7,730 nt of DNA from HGM12669 sp048527645 (GTDB lineage: Bacteria > Bacillota > Clostridia > Oscillospirales > CAG-272), in the NCBI GenBank assembly GCA_048527645.1, contig DBGFNI010000119.1, forward strand, positions 1 to 7,730. The letters are read 5' to 3'. The stretch's first letter is position 1, and every line of letters starts with the position of its first letter. The notes below the pieces were generated by a model. It saw only the letters and a list, made by a program, of their open reading frames with translations, was not told where the DNA came from and ran no database searches. This document shows positions 1-6,700 of the stretch, piece by piece. A program made the translations under genes and the position numbers.

Positions 1-70
<70 letters not shown>

Positions 71-80
71 GAACAAAAGA

Positions 81-109
81 ATCATAACAGATTTTAAGGA
101 AAATGTCAA
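81..109 (-). promoter_or_regulatory. Strong SigA-type promoter of the tRNA-Val gene
   Basis: On the minus strand there is a perfect -35 TTGACA (104-109), a 17-base spacer and a -10 TATGAT (81-86) preceded by TGT, so it also has an extended -10. The predicted start is about position 74, only a few bases before the mature tRNA 5' end at 70. This placement and quality are typical of stable-RNA promoters. Confidence 0.85.
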
Positions 110-241
110 GGGGTTTGCACAAGAAATCTGCAATTCTGCGAAAATATGCTGCGGCGACGGTTTTGGCAAATCTGCTCCGTATAAAAGCGCGGCGGATGAA
201 TGTATGCGGTGCGGCATCAAAAAAATAATTCGCGAGAACGG

Positions 242-270
242 TTGGATTTTTCATCATAATATGGTATGAT
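242..270 (+). promoter_or_regulatory. Predicted extended -10 promoter upstream of the HAD phosphatase operon
   Basis: The -10 is TATGAT (265-270), preceded by TGG at 262-264, which is an extended -10. Seventeen bases upstream lies a weak -35, TTGGAT (242-247). Transcription would start near 277. It is the only good rightward promoter I see before the phosphatase gene, so the transcript would carry a leader of about 365 bases. It faces away from the tRNA promoter. Confidence 0.5.
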
Positions 271-287
271 ATCAACAGAGAGAAGCG

Positions 288-311
288 CTTGCTGTCGGGC
301 GTTCGAGCAAG
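288..311 (+). other. Stem-loop near the 5' end of the predicted leader
   Basis: CTTGCT (288-293) pairs perfectly with AGCAAG (306-311). Two more C-G pairs can form inside if a two-base bulge is allowed. It begins about ten bases after the predicted transcription start and has no following T-run, so it is not a classical terminator. It could stabilise the 5' end or be part of a larger fold, or it could be chance. Confidence 0.3.
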
Positions 312-630
312 ACTGGAGTTTGCGCCGGGGATGTGATTGCCGCGCAACCGTGCGCGAAGGGATGCGCAAGAAAAACGGTGATTTGTGCGGTGAGCAGCGT
401 ACAGGAGCAGCACGAGAGACGAAAAGGCGGCGAGAAAAAGGCGGCGTTTTGTCTGCGGCTTGCGATGCGGCGTGCCGGCGGCGGAAACGATGAGCGGCGT
501 GGGAGAGCGGCACGAGGGGCAAAAAACAGCGATGAAAAGCGACAGCTGTGGGGCGCGGCGTGCGGTCGTGACGAAAAAGCAAACCGCACTAATGAATGTG
601 CGATGGGCTGTTCGGTGCGGCGCGCGGGAA

Positions 631-635
631 GGGAG
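631..635 (+). promoter_or_regulatory. Ribosome site favouring the phosphatase start at 643
   Basis: GGGAG at 631-635 lies seven bases before the ATG at 643 but only one base before the in-frame ATG at 637, so 643 is the better-spaced start. A third in-frame ATG at 700 would place the catalytic DxD nearer the N-terminus, as is usual for the family, but has a poorer ribosome site. Confidence 0.5.
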
Positions 636-642
636 AATGAAA

Positions 643-1491
643 ATGATACCATCAGAGCATGGCGGTGCGGCATATGTGCTGCGGGAAGAACAGATATCCA
701 TGCTTCGCAAATTGAAGCTGTTTCTGTTTGATCTGGACGGCACGCTGTATTTAGGTGAGCGGCTGTTTCCGTTCACGCCGGCGTTGCTGCGGGAAATCCG
801 CGGGCGGGGCGGCAGATATCTATTCATGACAAACAATTCCTCCCGCAGTGTAAAAGACTATGCAGCGCGGCTGTGCTGGTTGGGGATTGCGGCACAGGAG
901 GCAGATTTTGTGACCTCCTCGCAGGCAGCTGTATATTATTTGAATCGTCACTGCGCCGCAGCGACGCTCTATGTCTGCGGGACGCAGTCTCTGAAAGAGG
1001 AATTGGTGCGGGCGGGCTTCGGTGTGACGGAAAAGCCGGAGGAGGCAGAAGGGATACTGATGGGGTTTGACACGGAGCTGACCTTTCAAAAGCTGCGCGA
1101 CATCTCCTATCTGCTGTGCACGCGGGATTTGCCCTATTTTGCGACGAACCCGGATTTTGTCTGTCCCACGGAGTTCGGTTCTGTGCCGGATTGCGGCAGC
1201 GTGTGCGAAATGCTGTACCGTGCGACGGGGAAGCGCCCGGTTGTGCTCGGTAAGCCGGAGCCGATCATGCCGCAGCTCGCGATGGAGCGGGTCGGCTGCA
1301 AGCCACAGCAGACTGCGGTCATCGGCGACCGCCTATACACGGATATTCGATGCGGGATTTGCGCCGGGGTGCGCACCGTATTGGTGATGAGCGGCGAGAC
1401 AACGCCAGAAATGCTGGAATCGTCGGCGGACAAGCCGGATGTTGTGTTACAGTCGGGGGCACAGCTGTTGGAGGCGCTGCGTCTTGCCTGA
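643..1491 (+). CDS. HAD-superfamily phosphatase, class IIA (NagD/AraL-like)
   Basis: A predicted cytoplasmic Mg-dependent phosphatase of 282 residues. All four HAD motifs are visible: the nucleophile motif FDLDGT (Asp30 and Asp32), motif II MTNNSS (Thr63), the motif III lysine in LGKPEP (Lys204), and the acidic motif IV in VIGDRLYTDI (Asp229 and Asp234). The long insert between motifs II and III corresponds to the C2 cap that defines class IIA, the group of NagD, AraL and p-nitrophenyl phosphatases. The substrate is not deducible; family members act on sugar phosphates, nucleotides or phosphoglycolate. Start 643 is chosen on ribosome-site spacing. A start at 700 (263 residues) is a serious alternative because it fits the usual family length. 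The gene precedes a sugar-isomerase-like gene by 38 bases in the same direction, which suggests an operon working on a phosphorylated carbohydrate. Confidence 0.88.
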   Translation: MIPSEHGGAAYVLREEQISMLRKLKLFLFDLDGTLYLGERLFPFTPALLREIRGRGGRYLFMTNNSSRSVKDYAARLCWLGIAAQEADFVTSSQAAVYYLNRHCAAATLYVCGTQSLKEELVRAGFGVTEKPEEAEGILMGFDTELTFQKLRDISYLLCTRDLPYFATNPDFVCPTEFGSVPDCGSVCEMLYRATGKRPVVLGKPEPIMPQLAMERVGCKPQQTAVIGDRLYTDIRCGICAGVRTVLVMSGETTPEMLESSADKPDVVLQSGAQLLEALRLA

Positions 1492-1518
1492 CGGCAAAGG
1501 AAAACGGGAAAAGGATAT

Positions 1519-1523
1519 GGAGG
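1519..1523 (+). promoter_or_regulatory. Ribosome site setting the isomerase start at 1530
   Basis: GGAGG at 1519-1523 directly abuts an in-frame ATG at 1524 but lies six bases before the ATG at 1530. The second is therefore the probable start, and the protein begins MKLSVFYHH. Confidence 0.7.
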
Positions 1524-1529
1524 ATGCAT

Positions 1530-2345
1530 ATGAAACTATCGGTTTTTTATCATCATGTCGCGCAGGGCGCGGAGCAGAGGAATGTCACGCTGCCGGAGGC
1601 ACTGCGCGCGGTGCGCGGCTGGGGCGTGGAGGCGCTGGAGGTAGAGTTTTCTTCCGCGGGGGGATGTGTGGAATGTGCAGAACAGATCAGGCGGGAGGGG
1701 CTGGAGATCTCATCGATCTTCGGATTCTTTGATTTTTTGCACACGGGCGACTGCCGTCCGGCTTACTCCATGGTAGACACGGCGGCGGCGCTTGACGTAC
1801 GGAAGGTGATGGCGATCCCGGGCTTTTTTCAAGACGGCGATTTGGCACAGCGGGCTGACGCGTGCCGGAAAAACATGGCGGCGGCAATGAACGGCTTGTG
1901 CGATTACGCGGCGCGGTGCGGCATCACTGTGATGACGGAGGACTTTGACAACGGGGCAAGTCCGATCGCGACCGGCGGGCAGCTGGTGCAGCTGTGTGGC
2001 GCGGTCCCGGCGCTGAAAATTGCTTTTGACACCGGGAATTTTATGTTCAGCGGTGAAAACGAGATCGCCGCCTTTGAAGCGCTGCGGGACAGAATCGTAC
2101 ATGTCCACTGCAAGGATCGCTCCCGATCGGCGGCGTGGGGCGGGGAACCGCTGATCTGTGCGGACGGGACGCGTGCGTATCCCGTGCCGGTGGGGGAGGG
2201 GTGCGTTCCGATTCGCGAGCTGCTTTTGCGACTGCGGGAAATCGGCTATGACGGCTATTTGGCAATTGAGCATTTCGGTGCGCCGGATCAGCTGGAATAT
2301 ATCCGCCGCTCTGCCGCATGGCTGTCTGCGTTGCTACATGCCTGA
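1530..2345 (+). CDS. Sugar phosphate isomerase/epimerase-like TIM-barrel protein
   Basis: A protein of 271 residues with the pattern of the xylose isomerase-like TIM-barrel (AP endonuclease family 2) superfamily, a typical length for it. The usual metal-binding and acid positions are visible at strand ends: Glu137 in MTEDFDN, Asp167 in IAFDTGNF, His191 and His193 in HVHCKD, and Glu247 in LAIEHFG. Members of this group isomerise or epimerise sugars, inositols or their phosphates in the cytoplasm using a divalent metal; some have other activities, so the substrate is open. No signal peptide is seen. It follows the HAD phosphatase gene by 38 bases and is probably cotranscribed, which fits a small carbohydrate-processing unit. 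A terminator-like hairpin and a new promoter follow, so the operon probably ends here. The fold assignment is confident and the exact reaction is not. Confidence 0.85.
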   Translation: MKLSVFYHHVAQGAEQRNVTLPEALRAVRGWGVEALEVEFSSAGGCVECAEQIRREGLEISSIFGFFDFLHTGDCRPAYSMVDTAAALDVRKVMAIPGFFQDGDLAQRADACRKNMAAAMNGLCDYAARCGITVMTEDFDNGASPIATGGQLVQLCGAVPALKIAFDTGNFMFSGENEIAAFEALRDRIVHVHCKDRSRSAAWGGEPLICADGTRAYPVPVGEGCVPIRELLLRLREIGYDGYLAIEHFGAPDQLEYIRRSAAWLSALLHA

Positions 2346-2368
2346 AGCAGGTTGAACGGATGTTTTTT

Positions 2369-2397
2369 GTCAGAAAAGCGCTGTCTGCTGACTTTTT
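2369..2397 (+). terminator. Possible intrinsic terminator after the isomerase gene
   Basis: GTCAG (2369-2373) and CTGAC (2388-2392) form a five-base-pair stem followed at once by TTTTTG. The loop of 14 bases is long, and alternative pairings (CAGA with TCTG) compete, so the hairpin is weak. Its place 23 bases after the stop codon supports a role. Confidence 0.4.
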
Positions 2398-2399
2398 GT

Positions 2400-2428
2400 T
2401 TGCCTTTTCGCATAGAATGTGATAAAAT
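2400..2428 (+). promoter_or_regulatory. Predicted promoter for the DUF1643 gene
   Basis: A -35-like TTGCCT (2400-2405) is separated by 17 bases from TAAAAT (2423-2428). An overlapping register reads TGT then GATAAA (2418-2426), an extended -10. Transcription would start near 2435 and give a leader of about 50 bases. The -10 lies within one arm of an eight-base inverted repeat (TGATAAAA at 2420-2427, TTTTATCA at 2453-2460). Confidence 0.55.
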
Positions 2429-2471
2429 ATAAACGGAAGAGGTAACAGATTTTTTTATCATTTGAGAATAC

Positions 2472-2478
2472 GAGGTGA
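2472..2478 (+). promoter_or_regulatory. Ribosome site setting the DUF1643 start at 2484
   Basis: GAGGTGA at 2472-2478 lies five bases before the ATG at 2484. It overlaps an in-frame GTG at 2475, which makes that GTG an unlikely start. Confidence 0.6.
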
Positions 2479-2483
2479 GACCC

Positions 2484-3104
2484 ATGCACATCCCGAGCGG
2501 AAACACGGATCAGGTACGGAATTTATCTTTTGAGGAGGCGCTGTCCGATGCGCTGCTGCCCCACGCGGAATATGATGCGGGAAAATGGCTGTTTGTGCCG
2601 GACTATTATACGGAATACCGTTACATACTCGGTACGCGCGGGAAGGAACCGCTGATCTGTATCGGGATCAATCCCTCCACTGCTGCGCCGGACGCCTTGG
2701 ACAACACGCTGAAAAGCGTGGAGCGTATTGCACATGCCAACGGATTTGACAGTTGGATGATGTTTAACGTCTATCCGCAGCGTGCAACCAGACCAGAGGA
2801 CATGGAGCGGGCGGAAAATGCATTTTTGCACGCTGAAAACATCCGTGCACTGCGGTGGGCGCTTGACCATTGCGGCAGTCGGAAAGCCGTTTGGGGCGCC
2901 TGGGGCAACAATGTGGAGCGCCGTCCTTATCTGATTCGCTGCCTTTGGGAGATGGCGGAGGCTGCGAATGAGGCAGGTGCGGTTTGGTACAGCGCGGGGA
3001 AGCGCTCGGTGCGCGGGCATCCGCACCATCCCCTGTATCTGAAAAAGGACACCCCCTTGGAGCTCTTTGACATACGGGAGTATCTGGAGACGCTGAAAAT
3101 CTGA
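2484..3104 (+). CDS. DUF1643 family protein
   Basis: A soluble protein of 206 residues. It matches my memory of the DUF1643 family: an RY.L segment (EYRYILGTRG), the hallmark IGINPSTAAP near residues 60-69 followed by LDNT, a MFNVYPQRAT segment, VWGAWGNN, and a C-terminal GHPHHPLYL. The conserved Asn-Pro-Ser-Thr, Trp-Gly and Gly-x-Pro-x-His-Pro elements suggest a ligand- or nucleotide-binding fold, but I know of no established biochemical function. The family is scattered among bacteria and phages, often as a lone accessory gene. The start at 2484 is favoured over an in-frame GTG at 2475 by ribosome-site spacing. The next gene starts 22 bases after the stop, so the two are probably cotranscribed. 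Confidence 0.8.
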   Translation: MHIPSGNTDQVRNLSFEEALSDALLPHAEYDAGKWLFVPDYYTEYRYILGTRGKEPLICIGINPSTAAPDALDNTLKSVERIAHANGFDSWMMFNVYPQRATRPEDMERAENAFLHAENIRALRWALDHCGSRKAVWGAWGNNVERRPYLIRCLWEMAEAANEAGAVWYSAGKRSVRGHPHHPLYLKKDTPLELFDIREYLETLKI

Positions 3105-3126
3105 TTTTCGGGAAAGGAGGACGCTT

Positions 3127-3348
3127 ATGCAGGACGGAAAAAAGGGAACGGGACTGAAGAATAAGAAGCGGGTAAGGGCAAACTGTGACTACTGTCTGTA
3201 TTTTGAGCAGGATGAAGAGAGCGGAATGGCGGAATGTCAGCTGAATCTCGATCAGGATGAATGGGAACGGTACCTTGCGGGCGGGCAGAAGGATTGCCCT
3301 TATTTCCGCATGTATGACGAGTATAAAACCGTACGAAAACAGATATAA
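3127..3348 (+). CDS. Small CxxC-containing protein, DUF6472-like
   Basis: A charged 73-residue protein with a very good ribosome site (AAAGGAGG at 3113-3120, six bases before the ATG). After a basic N-terminal tail (residues 5-17) come four cysteines, Cys20 and Cys23 as CDYC, Cys37, and Cys57 in DCPYF, spaced as in a small zinc-binding or redox module. The end FRMYDEYKTVRKQI and the segment NLDQDEWERYL match my recollection of the DUF6472 family of Clostridia, whose function is unknown. There is no signal peptide or membrane segment, so it should be cytoplasmic. It lies 22 bases behind the DUF1643 gene and probably shares its transcript. Metal binding is inferred from the cysteine pattern only. 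Confidence 0.8.
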   Translation: MQDGKKGTGLKNKKRVRANCDYCLYFEQDEESGMAECQLNLDQDEWERYLAGGQKDCPYFRMYDEYKTVRKQI

Positions 3349-3355
3349 ACGGCGG

Positions 3356-3372
3356 CAAAAATCTGATTTTTG
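3356..3372. repeat. Perfect A/T inverted repeat after the small CxxC gene
   Basis: CAAAAATC (3356-3363) and GATTTTTG (3365-3372) mirror each other around one base, eight bases after the stop codon. As RNA it is a weak hairpin with little GC, so it is a poor terminator. As DNA it could be a protein site. Confidence 0.4.
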
Positions 3373-3378
3373 ATTGAT

Positions 3379-3407
3379 GCGTAAAAAAGATAGGCAGTTT
3401 TTTGTGC
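3379..3407 (+). terminator. Possible weak terminator-like hairpin
   Basis: GCGTAAAAAA (3379-3388) can pair with TTTTTTGTGC (3398-3407), counting two G-U pairs, around a nine-base loop. The T-run is within the stem, as in A/T-type bidirectional terminators, and the GC content is low. It is the best candidate for ending the DUF1643 transcript, but it is weak. Confidence 0.3.
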
Positions 3408-3582
3408 AAAAATTATACATCCATTGATAAGAAATTGACAAACTTTTTGTGCGATATGAAAAAAGCTTGCCAAAACTCATCATGAAAACGACTTCAGGTT
3501 TGACCACTTTTTAACGGATTTTTAATTACTAAAGTCCTCTTGGATTTATTTAGAAATAGGAAAAAACCTTGAAAAATGGATG

Positions 3583-3611
3583 TTGACAATTTGTTTGAAA
3601 AAAGGTATACT
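3583..3611 (+). promoter_or_regulatory. Near-consensus SigA promoter of the surface-protein gene
   Basis: TTGACA (3583-3588), a 17-base spacer and TATACT (3606-3611): a perfect -35, five of six at -10 and ideal spacing. Transcription should start near 3618 and give a leader of about 40 bases. With the consensus ribosome site, this predicts high, possibly constitutive, expression. I see no clear operator overlapping it. Confidence 0.88.
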
Positions 3612-3643
3612 CTAACTGTGATAAACCCACAAAAATACATTTT

Positions 3644-3650
3644 AGGAGGT
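3644..3650 (+). promoter_or_regulatory. Consensus ribosome site of the surface-protein gene
   Basis: AGGAGGT at 3644-3650 lies six bases before the ATG at 3657. It is the full anti-16S match and fixes the start, which is followed directly by a signal peptide. Confidence 0.85.
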
Positions 3651-3656
3651 AATAAA

Positions 3657-3746
3657 ATGAACAAGAAACGGTTTATTGCCGCTATACTTGCAGTGATCAT
3701 GGTTCTCACCCTGATTCCTGTATCGGCATTGATCGGTTCCGCTGCT
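3657..3746 (+). other. Sec signal peptide of the surface protein
   Basis: Residues 1-30 have a basic start (MNKKR), a hydrophobic core (residues 6-20) and possible cleavage after VSA (residue 24) or SAA (residue 30). There is no lipobox cysteine, so export by Sec with type I signal peptidase is expected. Confidence 0.85.
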
Positions 3747-6700
3747 ACGGATTGGGAATATACCGAGCGCGAAGACGGAACGATTATGCTGACCAAGTTT
3801 ACCGGAACTGCCACAGGCGATTTGGTTGTCCCCGCAACGGTGGATGGCAAATCTGTCTACGGCATTGACAAGGAAGTGCTGTATGCGAAAATCAATCTCA
3901 CTTCCATCACGGTATCTGAGGGAATTGAGTATATCGGCGACTTCTGCTTCGGTGCCTGCACCAAAGTGACTGCCGTTACACTGCCGTCCACGCTTACCAC
4001 TTTAGGTAACTGTGCGTTCTACATGACCGGCAGTATGGTTTCTTCGCTGACGGTGGAGCTGCCCGCAGCTTGTGTCAACTATCCCTGTGACACGACCAGC
4101 AAGTATTACGCATCGATTTCCAAGGGAAACAAAGGACCTTTTTACAACTTCAACACGAAGGCTGAAAATGTTGAAACGAAAAAGGTTGTTTGCTATTCCA
4201 ATGTAGCAAAGGCGATGCTGGAAACTTGCAGCGCAAACAGCAACAAGACCTTTGCCATTGAACGCAAATTTCTCGAAAAGGACGGCGGCGCTCTTGTCGG
4301 AACGGTGACCACTTCTACGGACAATCCGTTTACGATGAGCTCATCTTCTTTCAAAACCTTCGGTGATGCGCACTACGGTGTGACCGACACGTCCAATCTG
4401 AAGATCAAGAGCATGGAATGGCGTTTTGACAACGATGCCTGCACCCTGCATGTGGTAATGGTTGTCCACGACGAGCAGGAGGTTATCACCAACCGTCCGG
4501 ATTACGCAGAATGGGAGACGGAATGCGCGGAGCTGCTGCTGGATCCCTATAACGAATTCCAGGATGGCTGGAGCCGCGACAATCTGATTCAGCTGCGCAT
4601 CAACAATCAGGGCAAGCTGAGCGGTCGTTGGTTGGCAGAGACGCTGGGCGGTGTTGCAGATGCAGAACTGCCCTCTCAAAGCGCGTTCGACGAGAAATTC
4701 CTCGGCACGGTAACCAAGAATGCCGAGACGAACGACTATACTTATTCTTTCACGGCAAATCTGTCTGAGTTCGCACTGGAAACCGGCAGAAAGCTCGGCT
4801 TTACCGCACATGCTGTTTCCTGTCCGGATCCGGATAATTCCGGCTGGCAGTACACCGCATACTACATGCGTGCGGACGGCACAAAGGGCGTTTGGGATGC
4901 GAACAACTGGGATTATCTCGAGTTGGATCTGCGCGCAACCGCACATGACGGCCGTGACTATGATCAGGCGCCGAACATTGCGCTGAGCCAGGGCGCCGAT
5001 GAAATCAAGTTGGACGGTTGGCATGAAGCTTACTATAATGCAGGCGCTGTTATGGATTCCGATTGCAGCAAAGATGATAATGCGACCAACTGGTGGGCTG
5101 TGAAAAACGGCGTAGGCACCGGCACTGCTGAACATCCGAACAACGGCACCGGTACTACTGATTCCGGTCTTCGTTCGTTCTCTGCGCTCCTGAGCGAGGA
5201 CGGCACCAAACTTTACTATTATGTAGAAGTAATAGACAGAACGGCCACCGGTGAAACCGGCCCGAGAGATATTGACAGAGACGGTTTGGAGATTTACATT
5301 GATCCGTACGGTAACACGGATCCTGTCACGGAAGATTATCAGAACAATCTGATCATCCTCCGCCTGGCAAGAGACGGCGGAATCTCCGGCTCGCTGCTCG
5401 GCAGGAGCATTTCACGTGCGGCATCCGCCGGCACGGCGAAAAGCCTGGATCGTCCTGCAAACTGCCTGAAATGGGATTCGACTCTGGCAGGAAAGTATAT
5501 CATCAACTCCTATGAGCTGGCAGGCGTGAAATATGTCGAAACGCTCGTTCGTAACTACAATGGCACGGACTATAACTACGAAGACGAAGAAGGCTTTACC
5601 ATCGGTGACGCTGATCCTTCTGTATACTACGAGGGTTGTGTAGATCTGAGCGCGTTGGGCATCAGCCTGGAGGCAGGCAATTACCTCTCCTGGCAGGCAA
5701 GATCGCTGGATTATACCACTGCAGACGGCTTGACCACGGTTCAGTTTGCACATGATGGCTATTATGACATCATGGAGACGAACTACTGGAAGAGCAGTAA
5801 GATTTGCGATGGTGAGTGGATTTACAAGGTTCTGGATGAAGAAGCAAAGACCGCAATGATACTGCAGTATGCCGGCGTTTCTCTGGAGCCGGTTATGCCC
5901 GAGACGATCGACGGTTATACTGTTACGGCTTTTGCAACCGAGACTTTCTGTCACAACGGCGTGCTGACAAAGATCACGCTTCCCAAGACACTGACCTATC
6001 TTCCTTCGGAGGCCTTTGCTTACTGTAAGAGGCTGGCTACCGTTGTGATCCCGGATGACTGTCTCTACAATGTCATCCCCAGAAAAGCATTCTATATGTG
6101 CTCGATCTCATCGTTTGTCCTGCCGAATTCGATTGAAAGAATCTGTGACACGGCTTTCCGTCAGTGCACCAATCTGAAGACCTTTACAATCAGCGAAAAC
6201 AGCCAGCTAAAGTGCATTGAACACAATGCGTTCTTTAACTGTAAGCAGTTGGGAGGAATCAGATTGCCCGAGGGCTTCGAAAAGTTTGAACCGGTGCCGG
6301 GGGGGAATACTCAATTGAGCCCCTTCGGTAACTGTTTCAACCTGAAGACAGTATATCTGCCTTCCACGCTGAATTTGCTTCCGCAAGCTACATTTGCGAA
6401 CTGCTGGAGCGAATCGTCGTACGGCTTGGAGCAGCTGTTTGTTGCAAATCCGAACATGGTTTATGAGGCTGATGCACTGACAGGTTGCCACCGCGCTCAG
6501 TTGTACTGTACGGTTGGCTCTACCACGCAGATATATTGCAACGAAGTGACTTCTTTGTACGAAGAGTATGGTGATCCCAGTGATAAGGACAGATTATCCG
6601 GTGCGCGTTTCAACTGCGATACCACTGGAACGGATCAGAATCATGCATTGGTTGTGAAGGAAATAGATTCTAACGGAGCTTTTATCTATGACTGTGTGAG

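Larger units (their letters stand above)
277..642 (+). other. GC-rich leader or intergenic stretch with no convincing gene
   Basis: Open frames exist on both strands, but their translations are Arg-, Ala- and Cys-rich and low in complexity. None has a recognisable motif, and none of their starts has a good ribosome site. The plus strand is rich in G and purines, with many scattered GCGGCG-like words. If the promoter at 242-270 is used, this is an untranslated leader. I recognise no known riboswitch, T-box or other structured RNA. The AT-richer stretch 110-240 between the two divergent promoters also shows no gene. Confidence 0.5.
3349..3656 (+). other. AT-rich intergenic region before the surface-protein gene
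   Basis: About 310 bases without a convincing gene, markedly richer in A and T than the DNA to the left. It contains two A/T inverted repeats near its start (3356-3372 and 3379-3407), a stray TTGACA at 3435-3440 whose nearest -10-like word is only 14 bases away, and the strong promoter and ribosome site of the next gene at its right end. I see nothing recognisable in 3410-3580. Confidence 0.6.

Noticed and set aside
206..219. The word GCGGTGCGGCATCA shared with 1913-1926, and its first twelve bases again at 662-673
   Set aside because: Short GC-rich words of this kind are frequent in this DNA. The copies have no regular spacing or symmetry, so I do not treat them as a repeat family or attachment site.
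333..731. A 132-codon plus-strand open frame in the leader
   Set aside because: Low-complexity Arg/Ala/Cys content, no ribosome site, and it runs out of frame into the HAD gene.
3435..3460. TTGACA followed by TATGAA as a second promoter in the AT-rich gap
   Set aside because: The spacer is only 14 bases, too short for a SigA promoter, and a far better promoter lies closer to the gene.
4341..5135. A 264-codon minus-strand open frame inside the surface gene
   Set aside because: It is the shadow of a well-supported coding frame with clear domains. It has no promoter or ribosome site of its own, and composition explains its length.
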